A DNA stretch of 23,097 nt from Marinilabilia sp. UBA5340. GTDB taxonomy: Bacteria; Bacteroidota; Bacteroidia; Bacteroidales; Marinilabiliaceae. A program made the position numbers and the translations under genes. Numbering within the stretch: the stretch's first letter is position 1; each line of letters begins with the position of its first letter. The stretch is taken from NCBI GenBank assembly GCA_002411085.1, contig DHQK01000028.1:11635-34731 (forward strand), in the 5' to 3' direction. Under the pieces are notes generated by a model, which was given only the letters and a program-made list of their open reading frames with translations, ran no database searches and was not told the DNA's origin. Positions 13,280 to 20,414 of the stretch are shown one piece after another.

Positions 13280-15010
13280 ATGGAAACTGATAACGAAGAA
13301 CAAAACAGACGTCCCGTCATATATCAAATGTTGCCGAGACTGTTTGGGAATAAAAACACGGCCAATGTGCCCAATGGTACCATTGAGCAAAACGGATGTG
13401 GAAAATTCACCGATATAAGCCATGAAGCTTTACATAGCATCAGGGAACTTGGTGTTACGCATATATGGTATACCGGTATTATTGAACATGCGCATCTGAG
13501 CGATTATTCCCGGTTTGGAATCATTCAGGATCATCCGGAGGTAGTGAAAGGAAGAGCCGGATCTCCTTATGCTATTAAGGATTATTTTGATGTAGATCCT
13601 GATTTGGCCGATTCTGTTCCTGACAGGATGCAGGAATTTGAGGCTCTGGTTGATCGCACTCACAAGGCTGGGTTGAAGGTTTTGATTGATCTGGTTCCTA
13701 ATCATCTGGCTCGTCAGTATGTTTCTGATGCCAGCCCTGAAGGAGTGGTGGATTTTGGAGAAGATGACAGACCAGAGAAAGCCTTTCACCGGGATAATAA
13801 TTTTTATTATCTGCCCGGAAAGCAGTTTGTTTCACCCGAGTCGGATGGAGGAAACCAGACCTGGTATGAAAAGCCTGCCCGAGCTACCGGGAATGATTGC
13901 TTTCGACCTGATCCCACCAGAAATGACTGGTATGAGACGGTAAAACTCAATTACGGGGTGGATTTCCAAAATGGAGAGAGGCATTTTTCTCCCATTCCGG
14001 ATACCTGGCACAAAATGAAAGAAGCCGTTTTGTTCTGGGCGGGGAAAAATGTGGACGGATTTCGTTGTGATATGGCCGGGATGGTACCTGTCGAATTCTG
14101 GTCGTGGCTGATTGATGAGGTAAAACGGCAATACCCTGCACTGCAGTTTATCGGCGAAATTTACGAACCGGATCGTTATCATGAATATATTTTTAAAGCC
14201 GGGTTTGACTACCTGTACGATAAAGAGTTGCTCTACAATACCATTAGGGGCGTTGTTCGGGGAGAACGTTCGGCACTGGAAATATCATCTTGCTGGCAAA
14301 ATACCGAAGGGATTCAACACCATTTGGTCTATTTTCTCGAAAATCATGATGAGCAACGGATTGCCTCTTCCTATTTTGCGGGTGATCCCCTGCCTGCCTA
14401 CCCCGCATTGGTAGTGATGGCCATGATGACCAATAATCCTTTGCTGCTTTACTTCGGTCAGGAACTGGGCGAAAGGGGGATGGATCAGGAAGGTTTTAGC
14501 GGACTTGACGGGCGAACCTCAATCTTTGATTATTGGGGACTGGAGTTGATGAAAAAATGGGCTGGTGAAGGAAATTACCATACCGGAAATCTTCCAACCG
14601 AAGCACAGGATATCAGGAAAGCTTATGTTTCCGTACTGCAGCTGGTGAATAAAGAACCTGCTTTAGTCAAAGGTCTTTTTTATGACTTATCGTGGAGTAA
14701 TTTGCGAAATATGGCATTTAATTCTTCGGCCGTTTACGCTTTTTTCAGGTATTGTCCTGATCAAATGCTTCTGGTACTGGCCAATTTTTCCGGAAAAGAC
14801 CTCGATTACAGATTGCACGTGCCATCCCATTTCTTTGAATTGACGGGGTTGTCGGATAGGTTTTATTTTTGGGGAAGAGATCTGTTGGAAAACAATAAAA
14901 CCATTCAGTTTCCTGCCCAAATAGCCATGAATGCCGGGGTAGGAGGCTATCTGAAAAAACATTCGGCATCCGTATACCAATTGAAATATGAAATGATGAG
15001 ACGCAGTTGA
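13280..15010 (+). CDS. GH13 alpha-amylase-family glycoside hydrolase
   Basis: A 576-residue enzyme of glycoside hydrolase family 13, which act on alpha-glucans or alpha-glucosides. The four conserved regions are present: I, LIDLVPNH (residues 135-142); II, GFRCDMAGM with nucleophile Asp264; III, FIGEIYE with acid/base Glu293; IV, FLENHDEQR with Asp357. A C-terminal beta-domain follows (about 485-570). There is no signal peptide, so it is probably cytoplasmic, acting on storage glycogen, imported maltodextrin or trehalose-like sugars. It is not in a starch-utilisation locus: no SusC/SusD pair or regulator is nearby. The exact specificity cannot be read from the motifs. The start at 13280 fits the promoter and the conserved VIYQMLPRLFG beginning. 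Confidence 0.92.
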   Translation: METDNEEQNRRPVIYQMLPRLFGNKNTANVPNGTIEQNGCGKFTDISHEALHSIRELGVTHIWYTGIIEHAHLSDYSRFGIIQDHPEVVKGRAGSPYAIKDYFDVDPDLADSVPDRMQEFEALVDRTHKAGLKVLIDLVPNHLARQYVSDASPEGVVDFGEDDRPEKAFHRDNNFYYLPGKQFVSPESDGGNQTWYEKPARATGNDCFRPDPTRNDWYETVKLNYGVDFQNGERHFSPIPDTWHKMKEAVLFWAGKNVDGFRCDMAGMVPVEFWSWLIDEVKRQYPALQFIGEIYEPDRYHEYIFKAGFDYLYDKELLYNTIRGVVRGERSALEISSCWQNTEGIQHHLVYFLENHDEQRIASSYFAGDPLPAYPALVVMAMMTNNPLLLYFGQELGERGMDQEGFSGLDGRTSIFDYWGLELMKKWAGEGNYHTGNLPTEAQDIRKAYVSVLQLVNKEPALVKGLFYDLSWSNLRNMAFNSSAVYAFFRYCPDQMLLVLANFSGKDLDYRLHVPSHFFELTGLSDRFYFWGRDLLENNKTIQFPAQIAMNAGVGGYLKKHSASVYQLKYEMMRRS

Positions 15011-15020
15011 TGTTTGAATG

Positions 15021-15047
15021 ATTTTTCTATTTTTGTGATAGAAAAAT
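15021..15047 (+). promoter_or_regulatory. Promoter with AT-rich dyad before the nucleoid protein gene
   Basis: The -7 element TATTTTTG (15028-15035) is embedded in a perfect inverted repeat: ATTTTTCTAT (15021-15030), 7-base centre, ATAGAAAAAT (15038-15047). The dyad spans from the -7 box to beyond the expected start point near 15042. It could be an operator, or act as a weak hairpin after the GH13 gene. Confidence 0.5.
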
Positions 15048-15060
15048 ATATGACTGTCTT

Positions 15061-16113
15061 ATGATAGATTATTCTCAGGTTACGATAGAAAACGTTGTTG
15101 TTCATCAAATTGGAAACCGTACGGAAGGGGAACCGGTAAGGTTTTCCAAAAGTCCGTTGCGTCTTTTCGATGAGGAGTTGGTAGGAGATGTTTTGTTGTC
15201 CTACTTTTTTAAACCATTCAAAACAGAAGCATACTTTAATTTTACGGATGAAAATGAAAATCCTGAAAACAATCCTGTTTTTAAATGGGTGAATTCCGTT
15301 TTTGAGCATCCCGATAAATTGTATGACGTTTCTATTGAGGTTGCAGAGTTTTTGCATGAAAACTCCAATCATCCTAAAATTAGAGGAGGGGAGTTTTATA
15401 TGACCTATTTTAGCAATTGTGTGGTGGATGGCGAGGTGACCGATGGTATTGGAATTTTTAAAAGTGAGAACAAAGAGACATTTCTGAAGGTCTATCTGAA
15501 AGATCAGACTTACGAACTGGGAACCCAGGAGGGTATCAATATCAAAAAGCTGGATAAGGGTTGCATCGTCTTTAATACAGAGCGCGAGGCTGGTTTTAAA
15601 GTTTGTATGGTGGATAACATCAACAAAGGGAATGAAGCTCATTTTTGGAAAGATGACTTTTTGGGACTCATGCCCCGTGAGGATAATTATTATTTTACCC
15701 GCAATTATCTGAATCTCTGCAAAGATTTTGTGACCGACGTTTTTAACGACGATCATGAAGTTCCCAAACCCGATCAGATTGATATGCTCAATCGTTCCAT
15801 CGACTTTTTTGATAAAAACAATAACTTTAAAAAGGAAGATTTTGAACAGCAGGTGATTCGTCAACCCGAAGTGATTGAGGCATTTAATGACTATCAGGGA
15901 GAGTTCGAAAGAGAAAAGGCCCTGCCCTTGAACGATAACTTCGATATTTCAAAAAGTGCCGTAAAGACGGAGAAGAAACATTTCAAATCTATTCTGAAGC
16001 TGGATAAGAATTTTCATGTTTATGTACATGGTAAGCGTGATCACATTGAACGTGGCTTCGATCGCGATAAGGGAATGAATTTCTATAAGTTGTATTTTGA
16101 TGTGGAGCATTGA
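15061..16113 (+). CDS. 37-kDa nucleoid-associated protein (NdpA/YejK-like)
   Basis: A 350-residue soluble protein resembling the NA37 nucleoid-associated family, whose E. coli member YejK (NdpA) associates with the nucleoid. Supporting features are the start with ENVVVHQIGN and an SKSPLRL segment, a middle GGEFYMTYFSNCVVDGE-type strand, LDKGCIVFN, and the FWKDDFLGLMPRED segment. This layout is common in Bacteroidota copies annotated as nucleoid-associated proteins. There is no signal peptide or membrane segment. Charged residues are plentiful (many Asp, Glu and Lys), with a lysine-rich stretch KTEKKHFKSILKLDK near 300-315. It has its own promoter and follows the GH13 gene by 50 bases. The role in chromosome organisation is by family only. 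Confidence 0.8.
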   Translation: MIDYSQVTIENVVVHQIGNRTEGEPVRFSKSPLRLFDEELVGDVLLSYFFKPFKTEAYFNFTDENENPENNPVFKWVNSVFEHPDKLYDVSIEVAEFLHENSNHPKIRGGEFYMTYFSNCVVDGEVTDGIGIFKSENKETFLKVYLKDQTYELGTQEGINIKKLDKGCIVFNTEREAGFKVCMVDNINKGNEAHFWKDDFLGLMPREDNYYFTRNYLNLCKDFVTDVFNDDHEVPKPDQIDMLNRSIDFFDKNNNFKKEDFEQQVIRQPEVIEAFNDYQGEFEREKALPLNDNFDISKSAVKTEKKHFKSILKLDKNFHVYVHGKRDHIERGFDRDKGMNFYKLYFDVEH

Positions 16114-16214
16114 TGGGGAAAGTTTGTAGCCAGTAGTAAATGGCTAATAGTTGGTGCAGGAGGAATGATTGTAGGGCATAGAATAGATTCCTTTTTTATT
16201 GTTACAGGATTTTT

Positions 16215-16222
16215 TATTTTTG
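16215..16222 (+). promoter_or_regulatory. Promoter of the bTHX gene
   Basis: TATTTTTG with TTTT at 16192-16195, 19 bases upstream. The expected start near 16228 gives a leader of about 68 bases. Confidence 0.55.
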
Positions 16223-16295
16223 TATTAAATACACGGAATGTCAACAATTTTCAGAATCAATTTGAATTTATTAATCATTTAAACTCTGTTTGATT

Positions 16296-16409
16296 ATGGG
16301 AAAAGGTGATAAAAAGACCCGTCGGGGAAAATTGTTTTTAAAGTCTTACGGTAAAACCCGTCCAAGACACGCTGATAAGAATAAAAAAGGAGCTGTAAAG
16401 GGCTCATAA
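16296..16409 (+). CDS. Small ribosomal subunit protein bTHX
   Basis: A 37-codon gene encoding a very basic peptide that starts MGKGDKKTRRGKLFLKSYGK and continues TRPRHADKNKK. The block MGKGD-KT-RGK...SYG-TRPR matches ribosomal protein THX, the small peptide bound in the head of the 30S subunit, first seen in Thermus and frequent in Bacteroidota. It is too short for routine gene finding. A promoter with good spacing lies upstream and a strong terminator directly downstream, so it is an independent, probably highly expressed unit. The C-terminal NKKGAVKGS tail goes beyond the core. Confidence 0.93.
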   Translation: MGKGDKKTRRGKLFLKSYGKTRPRHADKNKKGAVKGS

Positions 16410-16431
16410 ACTAATGATTTTATTTTTTGAG

Positions 16432-16465
16432 AAAAGACATTCCATGTGAGGAGTGTCTTTTTTTT
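16432..16465 (+). terminator. Rho-independent terminator of the bTHX gene
   Basis: AAAAGACATTCC (16432-16443) pairs with GGAGTGTCTTTT (from 16450), with one T-G pair and loop ATGTGA, and runs into a tract of eight T. Confidence 0.92.
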
Positions 16466-16572
16466 GTTGCTGATAAATTAAGATTGTTTATCATAGAACT
16501 CCGTTAAACTTTGCTCAAGTTTAAAATTGCGTGTTTTTATGAGCCGAACCTTAACAATGGGAGATCAGGTAC

Positions 16573-16680
16573 GGTGGATTCTTTCTTGGGAAAGCGGCAA
16601 AGCCGAAGCCGATCCGCCGATTATACTCTGGTGGGGGATCGGCACTCAGCTTTGTTGCTTTGCTTGCCAAAGAATCCGCC
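16573..16680. repeat. 108-bp imperfect inverted repeat (long hairpin)
   Basis: The left arm (16573-16615) begins GGTGGATTCTTT and passes through GCGGCAAAGC to GCCGATCC. The right arm (16636-16680) begins GGATCGGC, passes through GCTTTGTTGCTTTG and ends AAAGAATCCGCC. The arms match along nearly their whole length with a few mismatches and small shifts, around a 20-base centre. The element lies between convergent genes and looks like a REP- or MITE-type element or a structured RNA. The 437-bp gap 16410-16846 otherwise holds only terminators. Confidence 0.75.
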
Positions 16681-16824
16681 AGACTTAATTCGAGACTACC
16701 TTTTCAGGAGTACCAATGATGCCCTTTTATCTTTAAAATGGTGACTTTGTTCTTGCGAGGCCTTTCACCAAGAGATCTCTAAGTGCAAAACGCATTTTTA
16801 AACTACAGTCTTACGATTTTGTAA

Positions 16825-16843
16825 AAGACTATCTCTTAGTCTT
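16825..16843 (-). terminator. Terminator-like hairpin after the DUF2459 gene
   Basis: Arms AAGACTA and TAGTCTT form a 7-bp stem with loop TCTCT, directly after the stop codon at 16847. On the minus strand the stem is followed by a short T stretch (TCTTTTAC). This is a modest terminator. Confidence 0.6.
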
Positions 16844-16846
16844 ATA

Positions 16847-17521
16847 CTACTTCCGTCCTTCAAGTACTCTAAACAATTGGTTGGCATTCAGGATGCAACA
16901 ACTACGGTTTCCCAGTCCCGCTTGTTTGAAGGCCAGTGCTACCCATGTGTTGCAGGTTCTGAAGAGATGGTATTTTCTTTTGGATAGAAAAAAGTAGGGA
17001 CTTTTTCCATAAACTTCGCTGGCGATGGGTAGATTCGATTGGTTTCGTATCAGACTACTTGCAAAAAATTGAGTGAGCCGGTCAAACTGTTGTCGGGAAA
17101 GCTTTATTACCAAAAATCTTGCTTCGCTGGTGTAGGCCGATGAAATGGAAATGCTGAAAGGGTAAATCCGCATTACACTTTGAGTAGGCCAGAGAATAGC
17201 CCGTGTAGCCAGTAACACAGGACTTCCCGGCGCCTGGTAGAATTTTTCATCTCCCCAGCTGACATCCACATGCTTTTTTCCTTTAAAAAATGCGGCTTCC
17301 GGCCAGATCTCATATTTTATGGGAGCAACCGGAAGTATAATTCCGGTGTGCCAGGCTTCCTGTACAATAATGACCGAAATGGAATCAGTTTCGGATCTGG
17401 TTGTTTCGCCGGCTGCAATTATTTGGTTGAGCAAAAGTGGAATAAGGATTACATATTTCATTTTTTGGAGTCGAAACATGGTATTTTTATGTTTTTTCGC
17501 TCTGGAAGATTTCTTTTGCAT
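16847..17521 (-). CDS. DUF2459-like exported protein
   Basis: A 224-residue protein resembling DUF2459 (also described as a urease-cluster hypothetical). Signs are VQEAWHTGIILP (residues about 53-64), DVSWGDEKFYQAP (about 86-98), and the late FRTCNTWVALAFKQAGLG, which fits the family block TCNTWVAxAL. Function is unknown; the conserved His, Asp and Cys suggest a hydrolase-like fold, which is my guess. The hydrophobic stretch MKYVILIPLLLNQIIAAG is a signal peptide or anchor. Three in-frame ATGs are possible: 17521, 17479 and 17461. The last gives the most normal signal peptide; I list the longest form because no ribosome site decides. No urease genes are near. Promoter motif at 17580. Confidence 0.75.
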   Translation of the reverse strand: MQKKSSRAKKHKNTMFRLQKMKYVILIPLLLNQIIAAGETTRSETDSISVIIVQEAWHTGIILPVAPIKYEIWPEAAFFKGKKHVDVSWGDEKFYQAPGSPVLLATRAILWPTQSVMRIYPFSISISSAYTSEARFLVIKLSRQQFDRLTQFFASSLIRNQSNLPIASEVYGKSPYFFLSKRKYHLFRTCNTWVALAFKQAGLGNRSCCILNANQLFRVLEGRK

Positions 17522-17579
17522 GAGGAGTGAATTAATTGAATAAAAGTATGCTTAAGATAATGATAGAGCCTGCACGAAA

Positions 17580-17587
17580 CAAAAATA
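17580..17587 (-). promoter_or_regulatory. Promoter of the DUF2459 gene
   Basis: The minus strand reads TATTTTTG with TTTT about 21 bases upstream. Initiation near 17574 would allow any of the three possible start codons. Confidence 0.5.
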
Positions 17588-17788
17588 AATTACCCGTTCG
17601 TTTTTAAGAAAATAAAAAAGAAGTTCTGAATAAACCGGCATTTAGAGAAAAATTTCAATGCGAAAAAGACCATTTTCTTTAATTTCAGCACATCACAGGG
17701 CAACTTGCATTTGCTTCCCTGCACCGATTTTCTCACCCACAGTATTGTATGCTTCATTAATTCAGCCCTTACTAAGAGATCAACCATC

Positions 17789-17820
17789 TTTGGCTCCATT
17801 TGAATAAAATTCTATTTTTG
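17789..17820 (+). promoter_or_regulatory. Complete promoter of the rRNA methyltransferase gene
   Basis: TTTG (17789-17792), 20 bases, then TATTTTTG (17813-17820) is the best full match to the Bacteroidota promoter in the window. Initiation near 17826 gives a 20-base leader. The rest of the 324-bp gap 17522-17845 contains nothing I recognise. Confidence 0.7.
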
Positions 17821-17845
17821 TGCCTGTTCACAAACAAAGAATTCG

Positions 17846-19219
17846 ATGAATCAACCACTCCCGGAGGGATTTATAAAGCGGATGCAGTCGCATTTTGAGA
17901 AGGACGAATTTCATTCCTTTATCCAGAGTTTTGATACGCCTTCCTGGTCTTCAGTGAGAGTTAATCCACGAAAGCACGAAGATCGTATCTGCGGTTATGA
18001 GCAGGTTCCCTGGTGTCCCCAAGGGTTTTATCTTCAGAAAAAGCCCCTCTATACACTTGATCCTGCTTTTCATGCTGGAGCTTATTATCCCCAGGAGGCT
18101 AGTAGTATGGTGCTTTGGCATATTCTGAAAGAAATTGAAGATGAAGCCGGCCAAGATCTGCGTATTCTGGATCTCTGCGGTGCCCCGGGGGGCAAATCTA
18201 CCTTGATCGCTTCATTTCTGGATGGAAAGGGATTACTGGTGGCGAATGAAGTAATTCAATCCAGAGCGCGGATTCTCCGTGAGAACATCATTAAATGGGG
18301 TGCACCCAATGTGGTGGTTACGCAGTCCGATCCTTCAGTTTTTTCCAGGTTACCCGGATTGTTTGATGTAATGGTCGTTGATGCACCCTGCTCGGGTGAA
18401 GGGATGTTTCGCAAAGGTGAGGTAGCCCGAAAAGAATGGTCAGAAGAAAATACGAAACATTGTGCCATCCGGCAGCGGAGAATATTGAAAGATAGCTGGG
18501 ATGCCTTGAAGGAGGACGGTTGGTTGATCTATTCTACCTGCACCTTTAACCCTGATGAAAATGAAGAAAACCTGAAGTGGATTTTGCAGGAAAAAGAGGC
18601 GGAAATCAGCTCTTTACAGGTTCCTGATGCCTGGGGAGCAACTGCTATACCAGTGGGGCAGGGAAATGGTTTGGCTTTTTTCCCTCATAGGGTGAAGGGA
18701 GAGGGTTTTTTTGTAGCCATCATCCGGAAAAGGGGAAGTGCTGGCAGTCTAAAAAAAAGTCATTCAGAAAAAACTATATCAAAAGTTCCTTCCGTAATTG
18801 AGCGTTTGGTCGAAGCTCCGGAATCGTTTTCTTTTTTCCAAAGAAACCAACTTTGGTTTGCCTTTCCCCGCAAACAGGCTGATGTTCTTCTTCGTTTGCA
18901 GAAGCACCTGTACCTTTTGCATGCCGGTATCCCCTTAGGGATGGAGGGGCGCAAAGGATTTGTTCCTGATCATGCCCTGGCTTTGAACTGGCAACTTGCG
19001 GATGGTTGTTTTCAGGAGATTCAACTTTCCGAAGATGCTGCACTGCACTACCTTAAAGGAGAATCGCTTGTCGGTGACCGGGACTTGTCACGGGGAATAT
19101 TCCTGGTAAGTTGTAACCGAAACCGGCTTGGGTTCGTTAAAAATGTTGGCAATCGTTTCAATAACCTCTACCCCAAAGAGTGGCGCATCAGAATGAGTAT
19201 TGAGAAAAGCGATGAGTAA
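17846..19219 (+). CDS. rRNA cytosine-C5 methyltransferase (RsmF/NOL1-NOP2-Sun family)
   Basis: A 457-residue S-adenosylmethionine-dependent enzyme that makes m5C in ribosomal RNA. The Rossmann domain shows the SAM motif ILDLCGAPGGKSTLIAS (107-123), LVANEV (131-136) and VVVDAPCSGEGMF-type motif IV with Cys182. The catalytic motif VI is STCTFNPDENEEN with Cys232. A two-cysteine mechanism is typical of the family. The N-terminal part (about 1-70) fits the RNA-binding extension. The C-terminal region (about 310-450), with RNQLWFAFP, PLGMEGRKGFVPDHALAL and KNVGNRFNNLYPKEWRI, fits the PUA-like domain of RsmF. RsmF versus another m5C position on 16S or 23S rRNA cannot be settled here, so I leave the symbol blank. 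Confidence 0.92.
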   Translation: MNQPLPEGFIKRMQSHFEKDEFHSFIQSFDTPSWSSVRVNPRKHEDRICGYEQVPWCPQGFYLQKKPLYTLDPAFHAGAYYPQEASSMVLWHILKEIEDEAGQDLRILDLCGAPGGKSTLIASFLDGKGLLVANEVIQSRARILRENIIKWGAPNVVVTQSDPSVFSRLPGLFDVMVVDAPCSGEGMFRKGEVARKEWSEENTKHCAIRQRRILKDSWDALKEDGWLIYSTCTFNPDENEENLKWILQEKEAEISSLQVPDAWGATAIPVGQGNGLAFFPHRVKGEGFFVAIIRKRGSAGSLKKSHSEKTISKVPSVIERLVEAPESFSFFQRNQLWFAFPRKQADVLLRLQKHLYLLHAGIPLGMEGRKGFVPDHALALNWQLADGCFQEIQLSEDAALHYLKGESLVGDRDLSRGIFLVSCNRNRLGFVKNVGNRFNNLYPKEWRIRMSIEKSDE

Positions 19220-19409
19220 ATAAAATTTGTGAATTAGCACACTTTCCGCGCTTTATGTATGAAAAAGTTTGCCACAGATCAACTATTTTACTTTTTTTGT
19301 CGTTTAATCCGTCTTCTTGCCGATGGTCTGTTTTTTGTTGAATGAAATTGAGAGTACACTACAAATCATTGGATGAAGTTATTTGTATTACACATTTCTA
19401 AGTGAAGTT

Positions 19410-20300
19410 ATGAAAGAAACCATGTTTTTACTTGTATCCCTGTTTTTATTAGGGCTTACTTCCTGTGATAGCGATTCAGATGAAACCATCAGCGGGCAGT
19501 CTTTTGCTGATTGTGTGGTAAGGTATGAGCAGAATGAAGACCTGGAGGTCGTAACCTTTAACCTGAAGCAGTTCCCGATTGAGAACAATACCATTATGCA
19601 TACTGCAGAGTTGTTGCAGCATTTGAATGCCGATGTTGTGGCTGTGCAGGAAATCAGCAGCGAAGGGGCTTTGAACGAGCTGGCTGATAAGATGGAAGGT
19701 TGGGAAGCTGTGTTTACCAGCGCGCCTACTTCTTACGGACAGTCTCTGGGATATCTGATCAAGGCGACCGAAGTGGAAGTGTTGGAAAGCTATACGCAGG
19801 TTTGGTTTGAGGATGACACTTATAACTTTCCGCGTACTCCTTTTGTTATCCGAGTCCGACACCGCCAAAGCGGAATGGAAACCATGCTGGTGAATCTGCA
19901 TTTAAAAGCGATGAGCGACGCTGAAGATGTTGGAAGGCGGCGAAATGCCTCGGTCAAGTTAAAGGAATATCTCGATGCCAATTTTGCAAATGATTTTGTG
20001 ATTGTGTTGGGAGACTGGAATGATGAATTGAATGAAGATCAGGCAATAAATGATGTTTTTTCTAACTTTTCGGAGGCAGGAGATTTTTACCGGTTTGCTG
20101 ATGCAACTATTGCAGATGGTGATGACGATTATTGGTCTTATCCATCATATCCAAGTCATATCGATCATATTTTGATGACTGATGAATGGTTCAGTTACTT
20201 TGAGTCGGTAAGTACGATTCGTCCTGATATGTGTTTTGACAACTATTTTGATTATGTTTCTGACCACCGGCCTGTGGTAGCAGTTTTTGATGTGGATTAG
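19410..20300 (+). CDS. Endonuclease/exonuclease/phosphatase-fold lipoprotein
   Basis: I start at the ATG at 19410, which yields a tidy lipoprotein signal (MKETMFLLVSLFLLGLTSC, acylated Cys19); an upstream in-frame ATG at 19383 spoils it. Acidic residues follow the cysteine (DSDSDE), hinting at surface export. The 296-residue product has the motifs of the DNase I/exonuclease III/phosphatase fold: VVTFNLKQFP, VVAVQEISS with the metal-binding Glu, VNLHLKA, VLGDWND, SHIDHILM and SDHRPVVA with the catalytic Asp-His. It may be an extracellular nuclease or a phosphodiesterase acting on nucleotides or lipids; the motifs do not separate these. It stands alone between the methyltransferase and trkH, and no perfect promoter motif was found. 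Confidence 0.88.
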   Translation: MKETMFLLVSLFLLGLTSCDSDSDETISGQSFADCVVRYEQNEDLEVVTFNLKQFPIENNTIMHTAELLQHLNADVVAVQEISSEGALNELADKMEGWEAVFTSAPTSYGQSLGYLIKATEVEVLESYTQVWFEDDTYNFPRTPFVIRVRHRQSGMETMLVNLHLKAMSDAEDVGRRRNASVKLKEYLDANFANDFVIVLGDWNDELNEDQAINDVFSNFSEAGDFYRFADATIADGDDDYWSYPSYPSHIDHILMTDEWFSYFESVSTIRPDMCFDNYFDYVSDHRPVVAVFDVD

Positions 20301-20383
20301 TTTTATTAACTTGAATGTTTCTAAAAAACAGCATCACCCCCTAATAAGGAGGAGCACGGCAGAAGAACATTGCGATAAAGCAC

Positions 20384-20401
20384 TATATTTGCCGCGGCAA
20401 A
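20384..20401 (+). promoter_or_regulatory. trkH promoter with overlapping palindrome
   Basis: TATATTTG (20384-20391) is a perfect -7 element. A perfect 14-bp palindrome TTTGCCGCGGCAAA (20388-20401) starts inside it and covers the expected start point near 20397. This could be an operator controlling trkH, though it may be coincidence at this size. Confidence 0.55.
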
Positions 20402-20414
20402 ATCAAAAACGGTA

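Noticed and set aside
13280..15010. Polysaccharide utilisation locus around the GH13 gene
   Set aside because: No SusC/SusD-type genes, sugar-binding lipoproteins or regulators lie nearby, and the enzyme lacks a signal peptide.
14947..15864. 305-codon minus-strand open frame opposite the nucleoid protein gene
   Set aside because: It is the antisense reading of a well-supported gene; the product is Ile/Phe/Lys-rich without motifs.
16511..16744. 77-codon plus-strand open frame over the long inverted repeat
   Set aside because: Its sequence is the translation of the inverted repeat; no family match and no ribosome site.
17590..17799. 69-codon minus-strand open frame between DUF2459 and the methyltransferase gene
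   Set aside because: Phe/Lys-rich, unnatural composition, and it overlaps promoters of both neighbours.
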